A stretch of DNA of 64,000 nt from Caballeronia zhejiangensis (GTDB lineage Bacteria; Pseudomonadota; Gammaproteobacteria; Burkholderiales; Burkholderiaceae). The notes under the pieces were generated by a model. It was not told the origin of the DNA. It ran no database searches and worked only from the letters and a program-made list of their open reading frames with translations. The stretch is from assembly GCF_000698575.1 (NCBI RefSeq), contig NZ_JFHD01000034.1:1-64000 (forward strand), given 5' to 3'. Below, piece by piece: positions 36,549 to 43,898 of the stretch; position 1 is the first letter of the stretch; each line of letters starts with the position of its first letter. Made by a program: the position numbers and the translations under genes.

Positions 36549-36862
36549 CGCGGATCGCGGCCATGCGCGGTGCGCGTCGCCGCCTCCGCGTTCGCGAGCG
36601 CCGCCTCCAGACGCGCGCGCTCTTCCTCCAGCGCGCTCAGCGCCCGGTCCGCTTCCCAAAGCTGATCGCGCAGCATTTCGATGCGCAACAATTGCAGCGA
36701 CGTGCGCGCTTCGGGCCGGCTCGCGGCCAGCGCGCTTTCGAGTTCGATTTCGACGCCCGCGAAACGGCTCTTGCTTCGCAGATGCTCCGAATTGATCCAC
36801 GTGAGCTCGATCACGAGCCGCACGCGCTCCGATATGGGCGTGGGTTGGCCCTGCGCAGTCAT
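36545..36862 (-). CDS. Small coiled-coil protein coupled to the WD40 gene
   Basis: 105 residues from ATG 36862. After a short lead (SERVRLVIELTWINSEHLRS) it forms a long charged helix with heptad-like spacing of leucines: LLRIEMLRDQLWEADRALSA, LEEERARLEAALANAEAATR. A coiled coil is expected over about residues 55-100. The stop overlaps the WD40 start (ATGA), indicating linked translation. It lies 60 bp after the alcohol dehydrogenase gene. No family recognised. Confidence 0.75.
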   Translation of the reverse strand: MTAQGQPTPISERVRLVIELTWINSEHLRSKSRFAGVEIELESALAASRPEARTSLQLLRIEMLRDQLWEADRALSALEEERARLEAALANAEAATRTAHGRDPR

Positions 36863-36921
36863 GGCGTTCTCCGCTGAAAGCCTGGCTTGCGGGCCTCGTC
36901 TGTCGCGAGGCCGGCCGGTCG

Positions 36922-37965
36922 TTACGGAATGAGGACCGCGCGTCCTTTCACCTTGCCGTGATGCAGGTCGCGCAGCGCCTGATTCGCCTCGCTCAGTCGA
37001 TACTCGCGCGTCGCGAGATGGACGAGTCCGCGATCGGCCAGCGCCATCAGCTCGACGAGTTCCGGATACGTGCCGACCAGATTGCCGACGATGGTCTTTT
37101 CGCTCGTGATCATGTCGATCGTCGGAATGTCGATCTTTCCGCCGTAGCCGACGATGTAATAGAAGCCCGCGTTGCGCGTCATCGCGAGACCTTGCGCGAT
37201 CGCGTTGCCTTCGCCGACGAAATCGATCACGGCTTCCGCGCCGTTGCCTTGCGTGAGTTCGAGCACGCGCTCGACGGCGTCGTCGCCGCCCTGAACCGTA
37301 TGATGCGCACCGCATTCCTTCGCGAGCGCGAGGGCGGTCTCCGATCGGTCGACGACGACGATCTCCGCCGCGCACAGCGCGTTCAGCACCTGAATGCCGA
37401 TGTGACCCAGACCGCCCGCGCCGATCACGACGGCGAACTGCCCCGGCAAAAGATGACGCGATGCCTTCTTCGCGGCGCGATAGGCAGTGAGGCCCGCGTC
37501 GGTGTACGGCGCGACGTCCTTCGGCGCGAGCGTGGACGGCAGGCGGATCAGCGAACGTTCGCCGGTCGCGAGATATTCGGCATAGCCGCCGTTCGAGTTG
37601 ATGCCGGGAAAACGGCTTTCGGTCGCGTGCATGTCGTCGCCGCGCCGGCACGCGAGACAGTGGCCGCTCGTGACGAGCGGATGGCAGATGACCGGATCGC
37701 CCACCTTGACGCTTTCGACGCCCCGCCCGACCGCCTCGACCCAGCCGGCGTTCTCGTGGCCCATGATGTAGGGCAGCGCGATATCGACCTTGCTGCGCCA
37801 GATGCCTTCGACGATATGCAGATCGGTCCGGCACACACCCGCGCCGCCGATCCGGACGATCACATCGTCGGGCCGCGAGATTTCGGGAGTGGGGACGTCT
37901 TGATAGCGGACGAATTCGTCGCGGGACAACGTTTCGTCGTACTCATGCAGCACGGCAGCCTTCAC
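36922..37965 (-). CDS. Zinc-dependent alcohol dehydrogenase (NAD-type)
   Basis: 347 residues, medium-chain dehydrogenase family. Catalytic zinc ligands are expected at Cys in GVCRTDLHIVEG and His in GHENAGWVEAVGRG. The dinucleotide fold has GAGGLGHIGIQVL and VVVDRS. The structural-zinc loop is partial: HCLACRRGDDMHAT keeps two of the usual four cysteines, so that site is probably lost. It is first in the cluster behind its own sigma54 promoter, suggesting oxidation of the alcohol made by the monooxygenase (propanol or similar). Substrate is inference. Confidence 0.92.
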   Translation of the reverse strand: MKAAVLHEYDETLSRDEFVRYQDVPTPEISRPDDVIVRIGGAGVCRTDLHIVEGIWRSKVDIALPYIMGHENAGWVEAVGRGVESVKVGDPVICHPLVTSGHCLACRRGDDMHATESRFPGINSNGGYAEYLATGERSLIRLPSTLAPKDVAPYTDAGLTAYRAAKKASRHLLPGQFAVVIGAGGLGHIGIQVLNALCAAEIVVVDRSETALALAKECGAHHTVQGGDDAVERVLELTQGNGAEAVIDFVGEGNAIAQGLAMTRNAGFYYIVGYGGKIDIPTIDMITSEKTIVGNLVGTYPELVELMALADRGLVHLATREYRLSEANQALRDLHHGKVKGRAVLIP

Positions 37966-38024
37966 GTGATGTCTCCTTGTTCGTTATCGTCGATGCTTCG
38001 CCTGAAGCGATGCGCCGGGATAAG

Positions 38025-38040
38025 AGCAAGGACCACGCCA
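38025..38040 (-). promoter_or_regulatory. Sigma54 promoter of the alcohol dehydrogenase transcript
   Basis: On the minus strand TGGCGTGGTCCTTGCT has GG and GC 10 bp apart and a perfect TTGCT -12 box. It lies about 60 bp before the dehydrogenase ATG (37965). Confidence 0.82.
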
Positions 38041-38111
38041 ATCGCTAAGCGAGCGGGGGCATCGCGTGAGCCTGCGTGGATGGCCTTCGCGCTCTGTGAT
38101 GACGGCATCGG

Positions 38112-38140
38112 CAGGGTGTGTCGCAAAATCGGACACCCTG
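38112..38140. promoter_or_regulatory. Activator site (UAS) 3 upstream of the dehydrogenase
   Basis: Outer arms CAGGGTGT (38112-38119) and ACACCCTG (38133-38140) flank a core reading TGTCGCAAAATCGGACA (38119-38135), the same half-site as the other copies. Its centre is about 87 bp from the -24 box and 43 bp (four helical turns) from the next site. Confidence 0.75.
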
Positions 38141-38156
38141 CCGAAGTCCTGTCCAT

Positions 38157-38183
38157 GCGGATGTCGCAACTTGCGACATCCGC
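38157..38183. promoter_or_regulatory. Activator site (UAS) 4 upstream of the dehydrogenase, perfect palindrome
   Basis: Perfect 13-bp arms GCGGATGTCGCAA and TTGCGACATCCGC around a single central C; the core is TGTCGCAACTTGCGACA (38162-38178). This is the best copy of the repeated motif and probably defines the consensus for the cluster's activator. Confidence 0.82.
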
Positions 38184-38249
38184 CTGCTACGCATTGCAGC
38201 GCACAACGCCCGGCGACCCGATACATGGGTCGCCGTCTTTCATACCGCG

Positions 38250-38561
38250 TTATTGGCCGGCTGCCGGCGATACGACGCTCGGCGTTGCCAAGGTGTTGTT
38301 GCTCTTCGGCGCGGGCGCGTCGGACTTCGTCGTGCTGTTCGTGCTGCTCGGCAAGCCGCTATTGGGCTTGGCGGCCATGCCGCTGCCGGAATGGGTGGTG
38401 CCCGGCGTGCCATATCCGCCCGTCGCACCGTTCACCTGATTCGCCGGGCTGGCCGTGCTGCCCGTCGAGCCGCTCGATCCTCCCGCCGTCTGCGCATAAA
38501 CGCCGCTCGACAGTGCCGCCGCGGCTACAGCCGCGATGAGTGCGCCAATTGCCTTGTTCAT
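38250..38561 (-). CDS. Small exported low-complexity protein
   Basis: 103 residues; AGGAGG sits nine bases before ATG 38561. A signal peptide (MNKAIGALIAAVAAAALSSG, cleavage after VYA) precedes a Ser/Gly/Thr/Asn-rich tail without cysteines (GGSSGSTGSTASPANQVNGA). Similar short disordered secreted proteins are common in Burkholderiaceae. Function unknown. It lies just beyond the activator sites of the monooxygenase cluster, with the same orientation. Confidence 0.72.
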   Translation of the reverse strand: MNKAIGALIAAVAAAALSSGVYAQTAGGSSGSTGSTASPANQVNGATGGYGTPGTTHSGSGMAAKPNSGLPSSTNSTTKSDAPAPKSNNTLATPSVVSPAAGQ

Positions 38562-38695
38562 GATCCGTCCCTCCTTGATCGGACTGGAAATTAGGACGCA
38601 GGCGTTTCCGTCTGCTCGATCATGAGTTGCGCAATGACCGTGCCGCGCCCGGGCACGCCAAATGCAGAGGTCGATGCGTTATTAAGTTATCCGAT

Positions 38696-38989
38696 TCACT
38701 TCAATCCCCCGACGATGCGTTCCATCTCGCTTTCGCCGAACGCGCGCATCGTCGTCGATCGGACGTTGCCGAGTGCGCCGAGCGCGAGGCCGAGGCGCGT
38801 CGCGGTTTCATCGTCGGGTGCATCGAACGATGTAACGAGATCGTATGCGCCAAGCGTCCAGTGCAGTGCGCCGATGGTCGCGCCCATCGCCTTGCTCGCT
38901 TCGCGAAATGCGCGCGCGCGATCGACCGTGTCCTTCGCGGTACGCACGCCCTGATCGGTCCAATTCAGCAGCATGATGTAGGTAGCCAT
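38696..38989 (-). CDS. GYD-domain protein
   Basis: 97 residues from ATG 38989. It reads MATYIMLLNWTDQGVRTAKD, then GALHWTLGAYDLVTSFDAPD and ends EMERIVGGLK; the LGAYDLV block is the core of the GYD family (PF08734), a small ferredoxin-like alpha/beta domain of unknown function. The next 290 bp upstream holds no gene I can support. Confidence 0.85.
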   Translation of the reverse strand: MATYIMLLNWTDQGVRTAKDTVDRARAFREASKAMGATIGALHWTLGAYDLVTSFDAPDDETATRLGLALGALGNVRSTTMRAFGESEMERIVGGLK

Positions 38990-39220
38990 GGTGTCCTCAT
39001 CGAATGAAAGTGAAGCGGCCGCACGTATTGACGCGCCGCGTTTTCTTTGCGTGCATAAAGAGGCAGAGAGGAAGCAGGACAAGGCGGCAATGGCGCATGA
39101 GCAACAGCGCTTCCGTTCGGGAAAGCCGCAGTATGGATATCGATTGACTGCGAAAAAAGTATAGGCGACGGCGACTGTTAACAGCGCGCTTTCACGGCGC
39201 GATCGCGGCGTCGCGAGACG

Positions 39221-39254
39221 AAAAAAAGCCCCGTCGGAAAATGCGAACGGGGCT
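39221..39254 (-). terminator. Intrinsic terminator of the small His-rich protein gene
   Basis: On the minus strand AGCCCCGT and ACGGGGCT pair around a 12-nt loop and are followed by a seven-T run. It starts about 25 bp after the stop at 39280. Confidence 0.82.
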
Positions 39255-39279
39255 CATCGCCTTCGGCTGCGAAACGCGC

Positions 39280-39420
39280 TTACTTGCAGTGGCGTTCCCA
39301 GTGATGATGCACTTTGACCTTGTGGCAAACCTGATGGTGATTGTGCGAAGCGGCGAAAGCCGGAGCGACGGAAAAAAATGCCGCACCAGCGGCAAACACA
39401 GCAATGACAGCCTTTTTCAT
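39280..39420 (-). CDS. Small exported His-rich protein
   Basis: 46 residues from ATG 39420: signal peptide MKKAVIAVFAAGAAFFSVAP (cleavage after AFA), mature peptide of about 23 residues with six His and two Cys (SHNHHQVCHKVKVHHHWERH). The His/Cys content suggests metal binding. It is followed by a strong terminator, which supports a real gene, and a longer upstream frame belongs to the prpR shadow. No family recognised. Confidence 0.72.
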   Translation of the reverse strand: MKKAVIAVFAAGAAFFSVAPAFAASHNHHQVCHKVKVHHHWERHCK

Positions 39421-39496
39421 GAGTTCGTTAGGTTCTGGATTGGGAAAGAGAGGAGATGCTAGCAGCGCGAGCTTACGGACACATTTACGCGGCTCG

Positions 39497-41437
39497 TCAG
39501 CTTTTCGGCTTCGCGTTGAGCCTTCGCCACAACGTCGTCTTGCTGATGCCGAGCGCCTTGCAGACGGCATCGCGATCGCCGCCGAACGCAGCCAGCGATG
39601 CGCGGACCTGATCGGCTTCCACCGATCGGCTGAGATCGCGCAGCGAGCGGTCCGCGTTTGCGTCGGACTTGTCCTCGAACAGCTCAGGCGCGATCGCTTC
39701 CAGTTCGTCGAGCGCGAGTGCAACGGGCGCATCCCGATCCGATAACTCCACCGCGATACGCTCGACGATGTTCTGCAACTCGCGAACATTGCCCGGCCAC
39801 GGATATCGGCACAGCGCATCTTCCAGCGGCGCGAGCACGCGCGCCGCCGCTTCGCGATCGGGCACGCGCGACGCAAGCGCCTTGTCGCGCCGCGCGGCCT
39901 GTGCCAGCAGCGCGGTCGCCAACAGCAGGACGTCGCTGGAACGTGCGCGTAACGGCGGCAACGCGATGCTCAGAATATTGATGCGATAAAAAAGATCGGC
40001 GCGAAACGAACCATCGGCGACGCCTTGCGCGAGCGTGCGATGCGTCGCCGCGATCACGCGAATATCGACGCGCGTCGGCTCCGTCGATCCGAGCCGTATC
40101 ACTTCGCGCTCCTGCAGCACGCGCAGCAGCCGGCTTTGCAGCGACGGCGGCATCTCGCCGATTTCATCGAGAAACAAGGTGCCGCGATGCGCCGCCTCGA
40201 TCAGCCCCGCCTTGCCGCCCTTGCGCGCGCCGGTGAACGCGCCCTCCTCGTAACCGAAAAGCTCGCTTTCGAGCAGGGCTTCGGGAAACGCGCCGCAGTT
40301 CATCGCGACGAACGGAAAGTCCTTGCGGCGGCTCAGGCGATGCATGCTCTGCGCGACCATCTCCTTGCCCGTGCCGCTTTCGCCGAGAATCAGCACGGTG
40401 GCGTCGGATTTCGCGTAGCGGCGCACGAGCGAACGCACGCGCTCGATCGACTCCGATTCGCCGACGACATCCTCCAGCCGATAACGCGCGACGAATTCCT
40501 GCGCGCCCTGCCGCGAGCGCAGCGTCCGGTCGAGCCGCTCGACCGCGCGCGATTCCTGGAAGGTGAAGATCGTGCCGCCCGACGCGCCATCGCTTGCGAG
40601 CGGTCCGCGATGGATCGCGTAGCTCACGCCGCGCACCGCGCCGAACACGTCGCCGTCGGCGGAAGGCAGCACGCCGTCGAGTTCGGGCGCGACATCGAGC
40701 AACGCCTGTCCGACGGCGCGCGACGCATCCGCGATGCCGAGCGCGGCGGCGAGCCGCCGATTGATCGCTTCGATGCGGCCGAGCGCATCGACGGCGACGA
40801 CGCCATCGCGAAGATGCTGCAACAGGTTGTCGAGCCGATTGCGCCGCGCGACTTCGCGGCGCATCGCCTGCGCGACTTCGAGCGCCGTCTCGAACGCGGC
40901 GACGACCGACGTGCGCGAATACAGAAACACCGCGCTCATGCCCGCGTCCGCCGCCAGATCCGCGACGAGGCCGGGGCCGACGACCACATCGACGCCGCGA
41001 TCACGCAGATCGAGCACGAGGTTTTCGGCGTCCTGCGCCGAGCGATAGGACGCGCAAATCACGTCGATGCCATACACGGCGAGGAAGCGGCGAATTTCCG
41101 CGGGCGTGTCGCCGTGCGTGACGAGCGCGACGCTCGCGCCCTCGCGCCGCGCCTTCGTGAGCGCATGCATCACGTCGAAGCCGGTCGGACTGATGACGAC
41201 GACCGGCACCGACACGCGGCTCTTCAGATAAGCGCCGTTCGAGCCGCCCGCCACGACGACATCCGGCCGGCCGTCGCGCGCCGATTCGATGCTGTTCGCG
41301 GCATCCTCGAAGCCGAGCGCCACGACATCGAGTTCGGCGCGCTCGGCGTAGGTGTCGACGAGATCGATGAACAAATCCCTTAGCCGGCTGATGCCGACCG
41401 CCCAGATGCGCGGGCGCGAGGCGGTTTCGGTTTGCAT
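39497..41437 (-). CDS. prpR: Propionate catabolism regulator PrpR (sigma54-dependent)
   Basis: 646 residues. The N-terminal PrpR_N sensor domain (about 10-190) has PDVVVAGGSNGAYLKSRVSV and VVVISPTGFDVMHALTKAR. A PAS-like linker follows, then the AAA+ domain with Walker A GESGTGKE, sigma54 loop GAFTGA and LFLDEIGEM, and a C-terminal helix-turn-helix (DRDAVCKALGISKTTLWRRL). PrpR is known to respond to 2-methylcitrate. It is divergent from prpB across 185 bp containing inverted repeats and a sigma54 promoter. Confidence 0.95.
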   Translation of the reverse strand: MQTETASRPRIWAVGISRLRDLFIDLVDTYAERAELDVVALGFEDAANSIESARDGRPDVVVAGGSNGAYLKSRVSVPVVVISPTGFDVMHALTKARREGASVALVTHGDTPAEIRRFLAVYGIDVICASYRSAQDAENLVLDLRDRGVDVVVGPGLVADLAADAGMSAVFLYSRTSVVAAFETALEVAQAMRREVARRNRLDNLLQHLRDGVVAVDALGRIEAINRRLAAALGIADASRAVGQALLDVAPELDGVLPSADGDVFGAVRGVSYAIHRGPLASDGASGGTIFTFQESRAVERLDRTLRSRQGAQEFVARYRLEDVVGESESIERVRSLVRRYAKSDATVLILGESGTGKEMVAQSMHRLSRRKDFPFVAMNCGAFPEALLESELFGYEEGAFTGARKGGKAGLIEAAHRGTLFLDEIGEMPPSLQSRLLRVLQEREVIRLGSTEPTRVDIRVIAATHRTLAQGVADGSFRADLFYRINILSIALPPLRARSSDVLLLATALLAQAARRDKALASRVPDREAAARVLAPLEDALCRYPWPGNVRELQNIVERIAVELSDRDAPVALALDELEAIAPELFEDKSDANADRSLRDLSRSVEADQVRASLAAFGGDRDAVCKALGISKTTLWRRLNAKPKS

Positions 41438-41480
41438 GATCGTCTGCGCAAAAAAAATCCAGTATGCGCTACGGATTTCA

Positions 41481-41511
41481 GTTTCGAAACAGGAAATTTC
41501 AGACGTGAAAT
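41481..41511. promoter_or_regulatory. Candidate PrpR binding sites between prpR and prpB
   Basis: Two palindromes lie side by side: GTTTCGAAAC (41481-41490, perfect) and ATTTCA-gacg-TGAAAT (41496-41511, perfect arms). Both share the TTTC/GAAA half-site and sit about 65-95 bp upstream of the sigma54 promoter, the usual place for activator sites. Confidence 0.65.
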
Positions 41512-41575
41512 CAAGCGCTGGGAGCCGAAACGTCTAAACCACGAAAAATCAACGAGTTAGAAAAATATCGCAAGA

Positions 41576-41591
41576 TGGCAAGGTAGTTGCT
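41576..41591 (+). promoter_or_regulatory. Sigma54 promoter of prpB
   Basis: TGGCAAGGTAGTTGCT matches the -24/-12 consensus, with GG and GC 10 bp apart. It lies 31 bp before the prpB GTG start. Confidence 0.88.
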
Positions 41592-41622
41592 TTTATACGC
41601 AGCACTTTTTCAGGAGACAAAC

Positions 41623-42519
41623 GTGAGTTCCGAAATCCAGTCCGCACAGACCGCCGGCGCGCGGTTCCGCCAGGCCGTCCGCGAGGAATCGCCGCTGCAG
41701 GTCGTCGGCGCGATCACCGCTTACGCCGCGAAGATGGCCGAAGCCGTCGGGTTCAAGGCGCTCTATCTGTCGGGCGGCGGCGTGGCCGCGAATTCGCTCG
41801 GCATGCCCGACCTCGGCATCAGCACGATGGAAGACGTGCTGATCGACGCGCGCCGCATCACCGACGCCTCGTCGCTGCCGCTGATGGTCGATATCGACAC
41901 CGGCTGGGGCGGCGCATTCAACATCGCGCGCACGATCCGCTCGTTCATCAAGGCGGGCGTGGCGGCCGTGCATATCGAAGATCAGGTCGGACAGAAGCGC
42001 TGCGGGCATCGTCCGGGCAAGGAAGTCGTGCCGACCGGCGAAATGGTCGATCGCGTGAAAGCCGCCGTCGATGCGCGCACCGACGATTCGTTCGTCATCA
42101 TGGCGCGCACCGATGCGGCCGCCGCCGAAGGCATCGACGCGGCGATCGAGCGCGCCGTCGCGTATGTCGAAGCGGGCGCGGACATGATCTTCCCCGAAGC
42201 GATGAAATCGCTCGATGACTATCGCCGCTTCAAGGCTGCGGTGCGCGTGCCGATCCTCGCGAATCTGACCGAGTTCGGCTCGACGCCGCTCTTCACCGTC
42301 GATGAACTGAAGGATGCGAACGTCGACATCGCGTTGTATTGTTGCGGCGCGTATCGCGCGATGAACGCAGCGGCCTTGAACTTCTACGAGACAGTGAAGC
42401 GCGACGGCACGCAAAAGGCCGCCGTCGAAACGATGCAGACGCGCGCCGACCTGTACAAATACCTCGGCTATCACGCCTACGAAGACAAGCTCGACCAATT
42501 GTTCGCAGCGAAGAAATAA
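41623..42519 (+). CDS. prpB: 2-methylisocitrate lyase
   Basis: 298 residues from GTG 41623, with AGGAG seven bases upstream; a longer frame would overlap the promoter. Isocitrate lyase/PEP mutase fold: [20 protein letters not shown], the catalytic loop [13 protein letters not shown] with Cys, and DADMIFPEA-like [20 protein letters not shown]. It cleaves 2-methylisocitrate into pyruvate and succinate, the last step of the methylcitrate cycle. First gene of the prpBC unit. Confidence 0.97.
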   Translation: MSSEIQSAQTAGARFRQAVREESPLQVVGAITAYAAKMAEAVGFKALYLSGGGVAANSLGMPDLGISTMEDVLIDARRITDASSLPLMVDIDTGWGGAFNIARTIRSFIKAGVAAVHIEDQVGQKRCGHRPGKEVVPTGEMVDRVKAAVDARTDDSFVIMARTDAAAAEGIDAAIERAVAYVEAGADMIFPEAMKSLDDYRRFKAAVRVPILANLTEFGSTPLFTVDELKDANVDIALYCCGAYRAMNAAALNFYETVKRDGTQKAAVETMQTRADLYKYLGYHAYEDKLDQLFAAKK

Positions 42520-42542
42520 CCCTTGTTTCAGGAGACAAATTC

Positions 42543-43712
42543 ATGAGCGAAGCAGACAACAGCACCGCAAGCGCGGGCGCATTCAAGCCGAAGAAATCCG
42601 TCGCGCTGTCGGGCGTGACGGCGGGCAATACCGCGCTGTGCACCGTCGGCAAGACGGGCAACGACTTGCACTATCGCGGCTACGACATTCTCGATGTCGC
42701 GACGACGTCCGAGTTCGAAGAGATCGCGCATCTGCTCGTGCACGGCAAGCTGCCGAACGCCGCCGAACTGAAGGCATACAAGACGAAGCTGAAGGCGTTG
42801 CGCGGCCTGCCCGCGAATCTCAAAGCCGCGCTGGAATGGATTCCCGCGTCCGCGCATCCGATGGACGTGATGCGTACCGGCGTCTCCGTGCTCGGCACGA
42901 TCCTGCCGGAGAAGGACGATCACAACGTGCCGGGCGCGAAGGATATCGCCGACAAGCTGATGGCCTCGCTCGGCTCGATGCTGCTCTACTGGTATCACTA
43001 TTCGCACAACGGCAAGCGCATCGAAGTCGAAACGGATGACGATTCCATCGGCGGTCACTTTCTGCATCTGCTGCATGGCGTCGCGCCGTCCAAAGCTTGG
43101 GTCGATGCGATGCATGTATCGCTCAATCTTTACGCCGAGCACGAGTTCAACGCATCGACGTTCACGGCGCGCGTGATCGCGGGCACGGGTTCGGACATGT
43201 ATTCCGCGATCACCGGCGCGATCGGCGCGCTGCGCGGTCCGAAGCATGGCGGCGCGAACGAAGTCGCGTTCGAAATTCAATCGCGCTATCAGACGCCGGA
43301 TGAAGCGGAAGCCGATATCAAACGCCGCGTCGAGAATAAGGAAGTCGTGATCGGCTTCGGCCATCCGGTGTACACGATCTCCGATCCGCGCAACAAGGTC
43401 ATCAAGGAAGTCGCGAGGAATCTGTCGAAGGAAGCCGGCGATACGAAGCTGTTCGATATCGCCGAGCGCCTCGAATCGGTGATGTGGGACGCGAAGAAGA
43501 TGTTCCCGAACCTCGACTGGTTCAGCGCGGTTTCATATCACATGATGGGCGTGCCGACCGCGATGTTCACGCCGCTCTTCGTGATCTCGCGCACGTCGGG
43601 ATGGAGCGCGCACATCATCGAGCAACGCATCGACAACAAGATCATCCGGCCGAGCGCGAATTACACCGGTCCGGAGAACCTCGAGTTCGTCCCGCTGGCA
43701 AAGCGTGCGTAA
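42543..43712 (+). CDS. prpC: 2-methylcitrate synthase
   Basis: 389 residues from ATG 42543 (CAGGAGACAA upstream). Citrate-synthase fold with catalytic His in [12 protein letters not shown] and in [13 protein letters not shown], and Asp in the later [18 protein letters not shown] block. The N-terminal [20 protein letters not shown] and short length identify the methylcitrate branch. It condenses propionyl-CoA with oxaloacetate. It follows prpB by 23 bp and is followed by an intrinsic terminator. Confidence 0.97.
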   Translation: MSEADNSTASAGAFKPKKSVALSGVTAGNTALCTVGKTGNDLHYRGYDILDVATTSEFEEIAHLLVHGKLPNAAELKAYKTKLKALRGLPANLKAALEWIPASAHPMDVMRTGVSVLGTILPEKDDHNVPGAKDIADKLMASLGSMLLYWYHYSHNGKRIEVETDDDSIGGHFLHLLHGVAPSKAWVDAMHVSLNLYAEHEFNASTFTARVIAGTGSDMYSAITGAIGALRGPKHGGANEVAFEIQSRYQTPDEAEADIKRRVENKEVVIGFGHPVYTISDPRNKVIKEVARNLSKEAGDTKLFDIAERLESVMWDAKKMFPNLDWFSAVSYHMMGVPTAMFTPLFVISRTSGWSAHIIEQRIDNKIIRPSANYTGPENLEFVPLAKRA

Positions 43713-43763
43713 AGCGCATCAGCCCTCTTTACGGTGATACGCGAGATCCGTGAAGAGCTTCGG

Positions 43764-43794
43764 CCCGTCGCCGCGCCGGCGGCGGGTTATTTTT
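43764..43794 (+). terminator. Intrinsic terminator after prpC
   Basis: CCCGTCGCCG (43764-43773), loop CGC, CGGCGGCGGG (43777-43786) with one T-G pair, then TTATTTTT. It lies between prpC and acnD, so acnD-prpF may be read at lower level or from its own promoter. Confidence 0.72.
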
Positions 43795-43898
43795 GAAATC
43801 GGCGCCTAAAATAGCCCGGATTTCCAGTCGAAGGGGTCTTCCCCACAATACCTTTGAGCATGGCGCGCGAAAGACCATGCCATGACCGAGACACGGCG

